Assembly (NCBI GenBank): GCA_020630195.1
Contig: JAHDBV010000007.1
Location: 47,608 to 111,607 of the forward strand
Source: Acidimicrobiales bacterium
Lineage (GTDB): Bacteria > Actinomycetota > Acidimicrobiia > Acidimicrobiales > SZUA-35
Reading direction: 5' to 3'
Length of the DNA: 64,000 nt
Part shown: positions 33,177 through 42,880 of the stretch, in pieces
How positions within the stretch are numbered: the first letter of the stretch is position 1
Layout: every line of letters begins with the position of its first letter
Program-made: the position numbers and the translations under genes
The notes under the pieces: generated by a model
The model's database searches: none
What the model was told of the DNA's origin: nothing
What the model saw: only the letters and a program-made list of their open reading frames with translations

Positions 33177-34007
33177 TCAGACCGGCGATCGGTCGGCCTC
33201 GAGGTCGCGCAGACGGTCGCCGAGCGCGGTGGCGATCCCCGGCGCCACGGCGAAGGTCGCCGTGGGGCTCGGGAGCCCGCCGCGGAGATCGTCGACCACC
33301 GCGCCGGCCTCGGCGGCGATCAGCCACCCGGCCGCGAGGTCCCAGGAGTTCAGGCCGATCTCGAAGTAGGCGTCGAGCCGACCGGCCGCGACGGAGCACA
33401 GGTCGAGTGCGGCGGCGCCGTGGCGACGGATGTCGCGGATCTCGGGCAGCAGGGCGGCGATGACCGCGGCCTGATGGCGGCGACGTTCGGGGAGGTAGCT
33501 GAAGCCCGTGCCGACGAGTGCCAGCTCGAGTGCCGTCGTCGTCGAGGCGTGCAGCGGCATGCCGTCGAGGTGGGCGCCGCCACCGATCGAGGCCGTGTAG
33601 AGGCCACCCTTGCCGGGGTCGGCCACGGCGGCGGCGATCACACGGGTGGGCACACCGGGGTCGTCCGGGTCGGTCTCGGCGACGGCGATCGACACACCCC
33701 AGTCGGGGATGCCGTAGACGAAGTTGGTGGTCCCGTCGATCGGGTCGATGAACCACGAGAGTCCGGTCTCGCTGGCCTTCTCGCCACCCTCTTCGCCCAC
33801 GATGCCGTCGTCGGGTCGGGCGGCCGCGAGGCCGCCGATGATGAGCGCCTCCGCCGCCCGGTCGGCCTCGGTGACGAGATCGGTGGCCGACGACTTGGTC
33901 TCGGCGGACGCGACCACGTCGTCACGGCGGAGCCGGGCGAGCGCACCGGCCTCCTCCGCGAGACGGGCGGCGATCTCCATCAGGGCCGTGGGGTCGGTGG
34001 TGGTCAC
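33177..34007 (-). CDS. Inositol monophosphatase family protein
   Basis: The 276-residue protein has the metal-binding motifs GEEGG, IDPIDGTTNFVYGIPDWGVSI and, near the end, NSWDLAAGWLIAAEAGA. Family members hydrolyse inositol 1-phosphate, histidinol phosphate or related esters with magnesium. Inositol monophosphatase would fit an organism making phosphatidylinositol mannosides, but histidinol phosphatase is not excluded. The GTG start overlaps the preceding membrane-protein stop by four bases. Confidence 0.88.
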   Translation of the reverse strand: MTTTDPTALMEIAARLAEEAGALARLRRDDVVASAETKSSATDLVTEADRAAEALIIGGLAAARPDDGIVGEEGGEKASETGLSWFIDPIDGTTNFVYGIPDWGVSIAVAETDPDDPGVPTRVIAAAVADPGKGGLYTASIGGGAHLDGMPLHASTTTALELALVGTGFSYLPERRRHQAAVIAALLPEIRDIRRHGAAALDLCSVAAGRLDAYFEIGLNSWDLAAGWLIAAEAGAVVDDLRGGLPSPTATFAVAPGIATALGDRLRDLEADRSPV

Positions 34008-34393
34008 AGGTGGCCTCGGCGATCCGGGTTGTCGTCTTCGGGATGGGTGACGGCCTTCCACTCGCTCATCGCCCGCAGCGCGAGGCTCGCGACGACACCG
34101 ACGCCGAGGGCGCCGGACACCGCGCCGATGACCGCACCGATGGCGGCCCAGCTCTCGTTGCCGCCGGTGGCCTGGGTGGTCTCGGTCCCGGTCGATCCCA
34201 TGACGTCGCCGATCCCGTAACCGATCAGGCCGCCCAGGAGGCCACCGAGGAGGATGGCGCCGAGGGCGAGGAAGCGGGCGCTCGTCGGCGGCGTCGCATC
34301 GACGGGTTCGGGAGCCCGGAGTCCCTCGAACGGCAGCGGGTGCGCATCCGGGTCGGTGCGTTCGATCGCACCGCCGGCATCGGGTTCCGTCAT
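34004..34393 (-). CDS. Small two-pass membrane protein
   Basis: The 129-residue protein has a 40-residue acidic N terminus and two glycine- and alanine-rich membrane segments (about 41-66 and 83-108). It is followed by the phosphatase gene with a four-base overlap. The -10 element TAGGCT lies six bases before the ATG and shares bases with the promoter of the divergent Nudix gene. Function unknown. Confidence 0.7.
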   Translation of the reverse strand: MTEPDAGGAIERTDPDAHPLPFEGLRAPEPVDATPPTSARFLALGAILLGGLLGGLIGYGIGDVMGSTGTETTQATGGNESWAAIGAVIGAVSGALGVGVVASLALRAMSEWKAVTHPEDDNPDRRGHL

Positions 34394-34399
34394 GCCGGC

Positions 34400-34409
34400 A
34401 GCCTACGCC
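34400..34409. promoter_or_regulatory. Overlapping divergent -10 elements
   Basis: TAGGCT reading left (34405 to 34400) lies six bases before the membrane-protein ATG, and TACGCC reading right (34404-34409) six bases before the Nudix ATG. They share the central TA step, giving a bidirectional leaderless promoter in a 22-base gap. Confidence 0.45.
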
Positions 34410-34415
34410 CCTGGC

Positions 34416-35012
34416 ATGATGGCCGAGATGTCGACCACGCCCGATCCCGACGCCCTCCACGACGGCGAGCACGAGGCGACCGCGGCCCGCTACGGGCTCG
34501 ACGTCGACGTCGTCGCCGGACTGCGTCGCTGGTCGGTGGCGACCGGGGTGGTGCGGCGGGCCGACGAGGTGCTGCTCGTGCGCAACCGGCGTCGGAACGG
34601 GTCGACCGACTGGTCGACGCCCGGCGGCGTCATCGATCTCGGTGAGGCGCCGACGACGGCGCTCACACGGGAGGTCTTCGAGGAGACCGGCCTGTCGGTC
34701 GCCGGATGGTCGGCGCCGCTCTACACCGTCGAACTGCTCGCGCCCGATGCCGGGTTCCATCTCCGGGTGGTGGCGCACCTCGCCGCCGGCGCCGTCACGG
34801 GGGAGATCGGGATCGACGACCCCGACGGCATCGTCGAGCTCGCCGAGTACTGCTCGATGGTCGACACACGGGATCGCCTGGGCACCGGACCTCCGTGGGT
34901 GGCCGAGCCGCTCCTCGCCCACCTCGACGACGGGGTCGACGACGGGCGCCGGTTCGGGTTCCTGCTCGACGGCGCACACCTGGCCACCGCGCGGCTCTCC
35001 CGGCACCCGTGA
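34416..35012 (+). CDS. Nudix hydrolase
   Basis: The protein (198 residues from the ATG at 34416) has a complete Nudix box: GVIDLGE, seven residues, then REVFEETGL. It hydrolyses a nucleoside diphosphate linked to another group; the substrate is unknown. TACGCC ends six bases before 34416, which favours this ATG over the ones at 34419 and 34428. The gene overlaps dinB by four bases, and a housecleaning role beside a translesion polymerase is plausible. Confidence 0.85.
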   Translation: MMAEMSTTPDPDALHDGEHEATAARYGLDVDVVAGLRRWSVATGVVRRADEVLLVRNRRRNGSTDWSTPGGVIDLGEAPTTALTREVFEETGLSVAGWSAPLYTVELLAPDAGFHLRVVAHLAAGAVTGEIGIDDPDGIVELAEYCSMVDTRDRLGTGPPWVAEPLLAHLDDGVDDGRRFGFLLDGAHLATARLSRHP

Positions 35013-36340
35013 GCACGCCGGGGCGGGAACCGTCCTGGTCGCCACCCCGGGACGTCGCCAGCATCCTGCACGTCGACATGGACGCGTTCTACGCGTCGGT
35101 CGAGATCCGGGACGACCCGTCGCTGCGTGGTCGTCCCGTCATCGTCGGCGGCTCGAGCGATCGGGGTGTGGTGGCCGCCGCCTCCTACGAGGCCCGGGTG
35201 TACGGCATCCGCTCGGCGATGCCCTCGGCCCGGGCCCGCCAGCTCTGCCCCCATGCGGTCTTCCTCCACGGCGACATGAGCCGCTACGCCGAGGTCTCCG
35301 CGTCGATCATGGCGATCTTCGCCGATGTGACGCCCGGCGTGGAGCCGATCTCGCTCGACGAGGCCTTCCTCGACGTGACCGGAGCGATCCGCCTCTTCGG
35401 CACCCCTCGGGCGATCGCCGACCATCTCCGTCGTCGGATCCTCGACACCGAGCGGCTCACCGCCTCGGTCGGGATCGGGACCTCCAAGCTCATCGCCAAG
35501 CTGGCCTCGGAGGAGGCGAAGCCGACGATCGAGGGGCGCACGATCCGGCCCGGGCGCGGGGTGTTCGAGGTGGCCGCGGGAGGTGAGTGGGCGTTTCTCG
35601 ACCCCCTGCCGATCCGGGCGCTGTGGGGGGTCGGGCCGAAGACCCACGAGAAGCTCGCCCGTCTCGGCATCGTCACCGTCGCCGATCTGCGGGCGCTGAC
35701 CGAGGACCGCCTCGTCGCCACCGTCGGTGCGGCACACGGACGGCACCTGTACGCGATGGCCAGAGCCGACGATCCCCGCCCCGTCGAGGCCGATCGGGCG
35801 GTCAAGTCGATCAGCCACGAGGAGACCTTCGTGCGCGACGTCGAGGACCGGGCGACGTTGGACGCCGAGTTGGTCCGGATGGCCGATCGTGTCGCGACCC
35901 GGTTGCGGGCGGCGGGTCTGCGGGGCCGGACGGTGCAGGTGAAGGCCCGATACGGGGACTTCCGGACCCTGACCCGGGCCCGGACGCTCGAGCGGTCGAC
36001 CGATCGCGGCCCCGACATCGCCCGGACCGGGCGCTCGTTGCTCGACACCCTCGACCTCGGTGGGGTGCACGGCGGCCTCCGGCTCCTCGGCATCGGCGTG
36101 ACGTCGTTGGGAGCGGATCGCGCCGATCAGCTCAGTTTCGAGGATCTCGAGCCGTCGGGAGAGGGTGACTCGACGAGCCGGACCGAGCGCGACGAGGCCG
36201 AGACGGCCGCGATCGACGAGATCCGCCGTCGGTTCGGTGACGACGCCATCGGACCGGGGGCTCCGGCCTCGCGGGGTGGTGGTCGACGCGGGTCGCCGGG
36301 CGGCGAGTCGTGGGGTCCCGCGGCCGTACACCCCGATTGA
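35009..36340 (+). CDS. dinB: DNA polymerase IV (Y family)
   Basis: The 443-residue protein has the Y-family catalytic motifs HVDMDAFYASVE and SLDEAFLDV, the helix-hairpin-helix region LWGVGPKTHEKLARLGI and a little-finger domain. QLSFEDL near residue 370 resembles a sliding-clamp binding motif. A polar tail rich in Gly, Ser and Arg follows. It performs error-prone synthesis across damaged bases. GTG start, four-base overlap with the Nudix gene. Confidence 0.94.
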   Translation: MSTPGREPSWSPPRDVASILHVDMDAFYASVEIRDDPSLRGRPVIVGGSSDRGVVAAASYEARVYGIRSAMPSARARQLCPHAVFLHGDMSRYAEVSASIMAIFADVTPGVEPISLDEAFLDVTGAIRLFGTPRAIADHLRRRILDTERLTASVGIGTSKLIAKLASEEAKPTIEGRTIRPGRGVFEVAAGGEWAFLDPLPIRALWGVGPKTHEKLARLGIVTVADLRALTEDRLVATVGAAHGRHLYAMARADDPRPVEADRAVKSISHEETFVRDVEDRATLDAELVRMADRVATRLRAAGLRGRTVQVKARYGDFRTLTRARTLERSTDRGPDIARTGRSLLDTLDLGGVHGGLRLLGIGVTSLGADRADQLSFEDLEPSGEGDSTSRTERDEAETAAIDEIRRRFGDDAIGPGAPASRGGGRRGSPGGESWGPAAVHPD

Positions 36341-36552
36341 GGGACGTCCGGGCCCGAGTCGGGTCGTTCGACTCCCGCCGGGGCCGGGGATCGGGCCGTT
36401 CGGGCCATCGCCCGATTGGGCGTCGGGTGCGGAAGACCACAAGGCTGGGGGCGGTTTCACCCGTGAACGGTCCCAATACGGGACGGCGCGTTGTATCGCG
36501 GTCGCCACTGCGCGATGCTTTGACGTGCGAAGTGTGTGTGAGAGGTCGCTTG

Positions 36553-36909
36553 ATGCCCCTGTCTGAAGACGAACAGCGGATCCTGTCCGAAATCGAGCGT
36601 CACCTCGAGGAGTCGGACCCGCGTCTGGCCCGCGAGGTGTCGGAGACGACCGTGTATCGGCACGCGCTCGGTTCGATGCGTTGGTCGACGGGTCTCGTGC
36701 TCGCCGGTGCGGTCGTGATGATCCTCACCCTACGCATCCACTTCCTGCTCGCCTTCCTCGGGTTCCTCGTGATGCTCGTGGGCGCCCTCGGCTTCGAACG
36801 GAACCTCCGCCTCATGGGCAAGGCCGGCATGCACCAGGTGTCGAGCGCCATCCGCGCCGCCAACCCGAACCTCCGTGGTGAGGACAACCGCACCGACGAC
36901 GAGGACTGA
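36553..36909 (+). CDS. DUF3040 membrane protein
   Basis: The 118-residue protein starts MPLSEDEQRILSEIERHLEE, the DUF3040 signature, then has two membrane segments (about 46-62 and 63-82) and a basic-acidic tail. DUF3040 proteins are actinobacterial and often lie near the division cluster, as with mycobacterial Rv2169c near mraZ. Here the cluster begins 9 kb downstream. Function unknown. The 212-base region before it contains a GTCCC-N5-GGGAC inverted repeat at 36470-36484 and a weak TTGTAT-N17-GATGCT promoter candidate. Confidence 0.85.
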   Translation: MPLSEDEQRILSEIERHLEESDPRLAREVSETTVYRHALGSMRWSTGLVLAGAVVMILTLRIHFLLAFLGFLVMLVGALGFERNLRLMGKAGMHQVSSAIRAANPNLRGEDNRTDDED

Positions 36910-36915
36910 ACCCCG

Positions 36916-36959
36916 CCCGGCTCGACCGGGATGATCGACGGCCGCCGGGAGGCGGCCGT
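36916..36959. terminator. Double hairpin between DUF3040 and transglutaminase genes
   Basis: CCCGG-N5-CCGGG (36916-36930) is followed by a perfect nine-base stem, ACGGCCGCC with its complement, around a GGGA loop (36938-36959). It lies between convergent genes. Confidence 0.55.
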
Positions 36960-36993
36960 TGTCGCGCCGGGGCCCGGGCGCCGAGTCGTCGCC

Positions 36994-39312
36994 TCAGCCG
37001 ACCTCGACCGGCTCGGGAGCCGGTGCCGGCGCGGCGGGGGCCGGTTCGATCGTCCGCCCGGTCGGCCGCCACAGCCGCCGGGGATCGAGATCCCGCCGGA
37101 GCCAGTGGCTCCGTGCGCCGGATCGCCGCAGGCGCATGGTGATGCGGTCCGCGCACTCGCGGGCGAGCACGGCATCGTCGTCGCTCGGAGCCGGCCCGTA
37201 GCGGGCCGACGCGGTGACCCGGGCGAGGCGGCGGATGTCCTCGTCGTCGATCCGGCGATCGGCGGCCAGACGGTCCGCGAACTCGAGCTCGGTCTCGCCG
37301 GTCCGGCGGACGAGGTCGACCTGTTCGGCCGTCTCCACGGCGTCCGCCCACGCCGCGTCGATCCGACCGGCGGCGGAGTCGGCCCGGGCCGCTCGGCGCC
37401 GTCGACGCAGCCGCTGCCAGGCGGGCAGCCCGAGCAGGTAGGCGAGCACGGCCGTGAGCAGGCCGACGAGCCTCCAGGGGATGTCGAGACCGCCCGACTC
37501 GGCGGCGACGGCCAGCCCGCCCGACTCGGGCAGGTCCTCGGCGAGGAAGTCGTCGGGGATGGTCTGTTCGGGCAGCACGAGATCACCACCCGCTTCGGTG
37601 GTCGTGGTGGTCGGACCGGCCGGGTCGTCGGGCTGGACGAGGGAGTCCTGCTGGGCGGCGACGCCGGTGTAGGCGGCGGCGCCGGGAGCGCCACGACCGG
37701 GGGTGGGCTCGAAGGCGACCCAACCGAGGCCCTCGAACCACACCTCGGGCCAGGCGTGGGTCTGGCGACCCGAGACCGAGTAGGTGGTGCGGCCGAGCTC
37801 GTCGGGCGGTCCGATCGGGTCGCCCCACGTGAAGCCGACCGCCACCCGGGCGGGGGCGCCGAGCGAGCGGGCCATCAGCGCGAAGGTGCCGGCGAACTGT
37901 TGGCAGAACCCGACCCGTTCGTCGAGGAACTGCTCGATCGGGTCGAGGTCGGGGTTCCGGGCGCCGAGACGAACCGAGTAGTCGAAGGCACGGAAGTGTT
38001 CCTGCAGGGCGAGCATCTGATCGAGCCGGTTGTCGGCGTCGGTGGTGATGCGCCGGGCCTCGGTCTCCACGATCTCGGGGAGGTCGTCGGGCAGGGCGAG
38101 GAACCGCTCGGCGATGTCGTCGGGCACGAAGGGGGAGGCGGCCAGGATCTCGTCGGTGGTGAAGATGGGCACCACCGACTCGACGGTGTAGGCGAGGCCC
38201 TCACCGACCGCCCCGTCCTCGGCGGTGATCAACGAGCCGGTCTCCGCGTTCCACGTCACCCCGACGGTCTCGACGTCGACACTCCGGGGTGCGAACGCGG
38301 CGGGCAGCCACTCACCACCGAGCGACGTGATGCTCACGTCCTGGCGGATCGAGACGGTGGTGCCGGCGAAGGTCTCGGCCCCGGGCAGTGCACCGTCGGT
38401 CTCGGTGAAGTTGGAGAAGACCTTCCAGATGTCGTCCTCGTAGACGTCGAGGCCGGCCATCCGCCAGTAGGCCGGCCGTTCCGCCGTCACCTGGAACAAC
38501 TCGACCGCGGTCTGGTCGACGAGGCGGTTCTCGATGTCGACGAAGGGGGACACGACCACCCGGGACGGGTCGCTGCGGGTCCGGAAGCGGACGAGTTCCT
38601 CGGCGTCGGACCCGGGGAGGAGCGGCCCGGCGATCACACCGAGTGCGATGGCGACCGCACCGACGGCCGTGGCACCCCGGGCGACCCCGGCGGGGCCCCG
38701 GTGGCGGTCGATCGTCAGCCACGCCCGCTCGGTGGCGAGGCGCACGGTGCGCTGACACACCGCCCACTGCAGCACCCCGAGGGCGAACACGACGGTGGCG
38801 AGCACCCGACCGTCCTCGGCGCCGTAGATCGAGCCGAACACGAACAACAGGCCGGCCGGCAGCACGGGTTCGAACGCGAGCCGCAGCCGATGGGCGCCCC
38901 AGTCGGTCAGGAACGACGACGCCCACGCGGCGAGCATCGCGCCGGCGACGAACGGGGCTTCGGCCGGCACGGGGGCCTTCGTGGTCCGGAACCGTTCGAC
39001 ACCGAGGTCGAGCAGGTCCCGCAGCGCGAGACGGGTCTCCTCGGTGGGGATCAGTCCGGCCGTCGCGGTCCCCGGGGCGTAGCGCTGCTGGACGAGCAGG
39101 GCGAGACCGATCAGGGAGCCGATCACGGCCACGGGCAGCGGCACTCGCAACCGACGCATCACGACGGCGAGCAACGTCGACAACAACGCCGCGCCCAGGA
39201 TCGGCGTGAGCGCACCTCCGTCGATGAAGAGCCGGCCGAACCCGAACAACGCCGCGGGCACGAGCAGCGCCGCGCTGATCTCGAGCGGAAGGGGACGCTC
39301 CGCGGCGTTCAC
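36994..39312 (-). CDS. Membrane transglutaminase-like protein (DUF3488/DUF4129 type)
   Basis: The 772-residue protein has about six N-terminal membrane segments and an extracytoplasmic transglutaminase-like core. The catalytic cysteine is in GFCQQFAGTFALMARSLG and the histidine in THAWPEVWFEGLGW. A last membrane segment and a C-terminal cytoplasmic DUF4129-like domain follow. It belongs to the conserved MoxR-DUF58-transglutaminase set; the substrate is unknown. The GTG at 39312 is chosen because it overlaps the DUF58 stop by four bases. Confidence 0.88.
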   Translation of the reverse strand: MNAAERPLPLEISAALLVPAALFGFGRLFIDGGALTPILGAALLSTLLAVVMRRLRVPLPVAVIGSLIGLALLVQQRYAPGTATAGLIPTEETRLALRDLLDLGVERFRTTKAPVPAEAPFVAGAMLAAWASSFLTDWGAHRLRLAFEPVLPAGLLFVFGSIYGAEDGRVLATVVFALGVLQWAVCQRTVRLATERAWLTIDRHRGPAGVARGATAVGAVAIALGVIAGPLLPGSDAEELVRFRTRSDPSRVVVSPFVDIENRLVDQTAVELFQVTAERPAYWRMAGLDVYEDDIWKVFSNFTETDGALPGAETFAGTTVSIRQDVSITSLGGEWLPAAFAPRSVDVETVGVTWNAETGSLITAEDGAVGEGLAYTVESVVPIFTTDEILAASPFVPDDIAERFLALPDDLPEIVETEARRITTDADNRLDQMLALQEHFRAFDYSVRLGARNPDLDPIEQFLDERVGFCQQFAGTFALMARSLGAPARVAVGFTWGDPIGPPDELGRTTYSVSGRQTHAWPEVWFEGLGWVAFEPTPGRGAPGAAAYTGVAAQQDSLVQPDDPAGPTTTTTEAGGDLVLPEQTIPDDFLAEDLPESGGLAVAAESGGLDIPWRLVGLLTAVLAYLLGLPAWQRLRRRRRAARADSAAGRIDAAWADAVETAEQVDLVRRTGETELEFADRLAADRRIDDEDIRRLARVTASARYGPAPSDDDAVLARECADRITMRLRRSGARSHWLRRDLDPRRLWRPTGRTIEPAPAAPAPAPEPVEVG

Positions 39313-40469
39313 GACACACCTCGGCGGCGGATCTGGCGGGCCCACTCCGCGGCGACGTCATGGGTGCCGTCGTGGCGGACGACGCCATCGGGCACCGCCT
39401 CGAGGTCGTCGGAGCAGACGATCGTGACGACCGAGGCGAAGCGGCGGCGAGCGGCGACGAGACTCGCCGCGGTGTCGGTGTCGAGGCCGGCGGTGACCGG
39501 GACGAGGAGCCCGCCGCGGCCGGATCGGCCGAGTTGTTCCACGGTGCGCACGAGGCTCGCGGCCTCGGTCGTGGCGACCACGGCGAGTTCCTCGTCGATC
39601 CGCTCGAGATCGGCGCGGTTGCGGATCTCGACCGGTGCGGTCTGGCCGGTGGTGAGGAACTGCACCGCCTCGCCGCCGCGGTAGCCGGCGACGAGGGCCG
39701 ACAACGCAGCACTCACCGCCCGTTCGAAGGCCTCGTCGTCACCATCCGCGCGGCGTCGGACGTCGAGCACGACGGTCACCCGGCCGGTTCGGGCCCGTTC
39801 CTCGGTGCGGACGACGAGCTCGTTGCTGCGGGCCGAGTGCGGCCAGTGGACCCGCCGCAGCTCGTCGCCGACGACGTAGGGCCGCAGCGAGTGGAACTCC
39901 TCACCGGCCACCGCGAGGGCCCGATGCCGGTGTTGCTCGGCGACCGGATCGTGGCCGGCGGTGGCACGCACCGGGGCGAAGTCGAGCAGGGCCGCACGCA
40001 CGAGCAGCGGTGTCGCCGCGGCCGCCGTGAGCTCGGAATGCACGAGGCCGAGCGGATCGCCCAGATCGAGCGTGAGCGGGCCGACCGACATCGGCCCGCG
40101 ACGGCGGGTCGGCAGGCGGTAGGAGACCCGCGCCTCGTCACCCGGGCGGATGGCGGCCAGGTGCAGCTTCGCGCCCTGGGTGTTCTCCACCCGGTCGAGC
40201 AACTCGATGATGGGGGTCGAGCGGCGGGCCCGGTTCTGCAGGACCAGATCGACCTGTGCCGGGGTGCCCGCCCGCAGCACGGCCGGTGTGGTGGTGCGAC
40301 TCACGCCGAGATCGAGCCCCAGGGTGAGGTGCCACAACGCGCCGAGGACGAACGCGGCGAGCAGCGTGGCGCCGAGGAAGTACAGCTCGAGGGCGCCGAA
40401 GATGCGGCCGAGTGCGAGGACCACCACACCCACGGCGACGATGCCGAGTCCGGCGCGGGTCGGACGCAT
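39309..40469 (-). CDS. DUF58 domain protein
   Basis: The 386-residue protein has two N-terminal membrane segments and the DUF58 signature RPYVVGDELRRVHWPHSAR, leading into a von Willebrand A-like fold. It is the middle gene of the MoxR operon, 59 bases after moxR and overlapping the transglutaminase gene. MoxR-DUF58 pairs are thought to act as chaperones or metal-dependent maturation systems. The role here is unknown. The ATG at 40469 follows a possible TTG at 40472. Confidence 0.88.
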   Translation of the reverse strand: MRPTRAGLGIVAVGVVVLALGRIFGALELYFLGATLLAAFVLGALWHLTLGLDLGVSRTTTPAVLRAGTPAQVDLVLQNRARRSTPIIELLDRVENTQGAKLHLAAIRPGDEARVSYRLPTRRRGPMSVGPLTLDLGDPLGLVHSELTAAAATPLLVRAALLDFAPVRATAGHDPVAEQHRHRALAVAGEEFHSLRPYVVGDELRRVHWPHSARSNELVVRTEERARTGRVTVVLDVRRRADGDDEAFERAVSAALSALVAGYRGGEAVQFLTTGQTAPVEIRNRADLERIDEELAVVATTEAASLVRTVEQLGRSGRGGLLVPVTAGLDTDTAASLVAARRRFASVVTIVCSDDLEAVPDGVVRHDGTHDVAAEWARQIRRRGVS

Positions 40470-40528
40470 CAAGCGGCGCCGTGGAGCGAGGGGGAGTGGG
40501 GCACGACGTCAGGCTCGCACACGCGGCG

Positions 40529-41524
<996 letters not shown>

Positions 41525-41618
41525 GGGGCACGCCTCGAGGTGTGGGGAACGGAGCGATCGTACCGGCCGGTCGCATGCTCGTCGGATCGGGGCCGGCGGC
41601 CCGTCCGGTGCACGGGGT

Positions 41619-41624
41619 TAGGTT
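41619..41624 (+). promoter_or_regulatory. -10 element of the zinc-less ROK gene
   Basis: TAGGTT, eight bases before the GTG at 41633. Confidence 0.45.
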
Positions 41625-41632
41625 GGAGGGCC

Positions 41633-42499
41633 GTGGTGATCCTCGCCGTCGACATCGGCGGAACGAAGCTGGCGACCGGGGTCGTGGACGACGACGGGCG
41701 CCTGCTCGAACGCCACCGGCGACCCCGCCCCGACGTCGGGCGCGATGATCTCGTCAGCGCGGTGTTGGAACTCGTCGACGCCTGTGGGCCGCCCGAACGG
41801 TTCGAGGCCGTCGGGATCGGGTGCGGCGGGCCGATGACGTCGGGTGGTGAGCTCGTCTCGCCCCTGAACATCCCGGTCTGGCGCGACGTGCCGCTGCGGG
41901 CGCTGGTGGCCGAGCACACGGGTCGGCCGACCTGGCTCGACAACGACGCGAAGGCGCTGGCGCTGGCGGAGGGGTGGGCCGGCGCGGCCGTCGGGGTCCG
42001 GGACTTCCTGGCCATGGTGGTCTCAACCGGCGTGGGCGGCGGAATCGTCCTCGACGGTCGACTGCTCGACGGCGACACCGGGAACGCCGGCCACATCGGC
42101 CATGTCGTCGTGGCCGATCCGGGGCGGTCGCTGCCGGATCACGTCGACGGTGTGCTCGAGGCCGAAGCGTCCGGAACGGCGCTCGCCCATCACCACGGTC
42201 GGCCGGCGGCCGATCTCGGTGCCGAGGTCCGACGTGAGACCGGACGACTCGTCGGGCGAGCCGTCGGGTCGGTGGTGAACCTGCTCGATCTCCGTCTCGC
42301 CGTCGTGGGCGGCTCGGTGGCGCTCGGCTACGGCGAGGTGTTCTTCGACGCGGCCCAGGCCGAGATCGACCGCATCTGCCGACTCGACTTCAGCCGAGGT
42401 GCCCGGATCGTTCCCGCCGGGTGCGGGGACGAGGGGCCGTTGATCGGCGCCGCCGCCGTGGCCCGCCGGCACCTGCCGGGCTGGACCGGGCCGGCCTGA
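41633..42499 (+). CDS. ROK-family sugar kinase-like protein without zinc motif
   Basis: The 288-residue protein has the phosphate motif AVDIGGTKLATG, NDAKALALAEG and STGVGGGIVLDG, so the ROK kinase fold is intact. The CxCGxxGCxE zinc site is absent: the sequence after GHIGHV reads DPGRSLPDHVDG, then LEAEASGTALA. It has no DNA-binding domain. Sugar specificity is unknown. TAGGTT ends eight bases before the GTG at 41633; a second GTG at 41636 sits behind GGAGGG. Confidence 0.8.
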   Translation: MVILAVDIGGTKLATGVVDDDGRLLERHRRPRPDVGRDDLVSAVLELVDACGPPERFEAVGIGCGGPMTSGGELVSPLNIPVWRDVPLRALVAEHTGRPTWLDNDAKALALAEGWAGAAVGVRDFLAMVVSTGVGGGIVLDGRLLDGDTGNAGHIGHVVVADPGRSLPDHVDGVLEAEASGTALAHHHGRPAADLGAEVRRETGRLVGRAVGSVVNLLDLRLAVVGGSVALGYGEVFFDAAQAEIDRICRLDFSRGARIVPAGCGDEGPLIGAAAVARRHLPGWTGPA

Positions 42500-42505
42500 G
42501 CGGAT

Positions 42506-42754
42506 CTACGACTGGCGCTTGCGCCACTCGAGCCAGGTGACGAGGTCGGCCGCGCGCATCGGCGTCGAACCGTCGCCGCCGTAGGCGGTCACGAGTCGGA
42601 AGTGCATCCAGTCCCGGTCCGGGAGTGGCAGGAACGGGGCCCGGCGCCACCAGCCCCGGGGCGCGAGACCGACGGCGGCCTGCGCCGCCGTCGACCAGAG
42701 ATCCGGCCGCCGCACCACCGCGACGACCGCTTCCCGACTGAGACCCTCGACCAT
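42506..42754 (-). CDS. Small conserved-looking protein, function unknown
   Basis: An 82-residue protein with a helical N terminus (LSREAVVAVVRRPDLWSTAA), a tryptophan- and arginine-rich middle, and the C-terminal LVTWLEWRKRQS. No family is recognised. A clear -10 element, TAGGGT, six bases before the ATG and good codon use argue that it is real. It converges on the ROK gene with six bases between stops. Confidence 0.65.
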   Translation of the reverse strand: MVEGLSREAVVAVVRRPDLWSTAAQAAVGLAPRGWWRRAPFLPLPDRDWMHFRLVTAYGGDGSTPMRAADLVTWLEWRKRQS

Positions 42755-42760
42755 GCGTTC

Positions 42761-42766
42761 ACCCTA
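42761..42766 (-). promoter_or_regulatory. -10 element of the 82-residue protein gene
   Basis: TAGGGT on the minus strand, six bases before the ATG. Confidence 0.5.
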
Positions 42767-42774
42767 TGGCAGCC

Positions 42775-42856
42775 CGCGAGTTCCGAATGGGTGCACGCGA
42801 GTTCCGAGCCCCAGCGAGGAACTCGGTGAGTGACGAATCGCGCAGCGATTCGTCAC
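42775..42856. repeat. Compact cluster of direct and inverted repeats
   Basis: CGCGAGTTCCGA occurs at 42775-42786 and 42796-42807. CGAGTTCC (42798-42805) pairs with GGAACTCG (42818-42825), and the 12-base hairpin at 42830-42856 follows. The cluster fills most of the gap between the 82-residue gene and the acyl-CoA dehydrogenase. Confidence 0.6.
42830..42856 (-). terminator. Twelve-base perfect hairpin after the acyl-CoA dehydrogenase gene
   Basis: GTGACGAATCGC and its exact complement flank a GCA loop, 25 bases after the stop. No T tract follows. Confidence 0.5.
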
Positions 42857-42880
42857 GACGAGCGCCAGCGAACCGAACGA

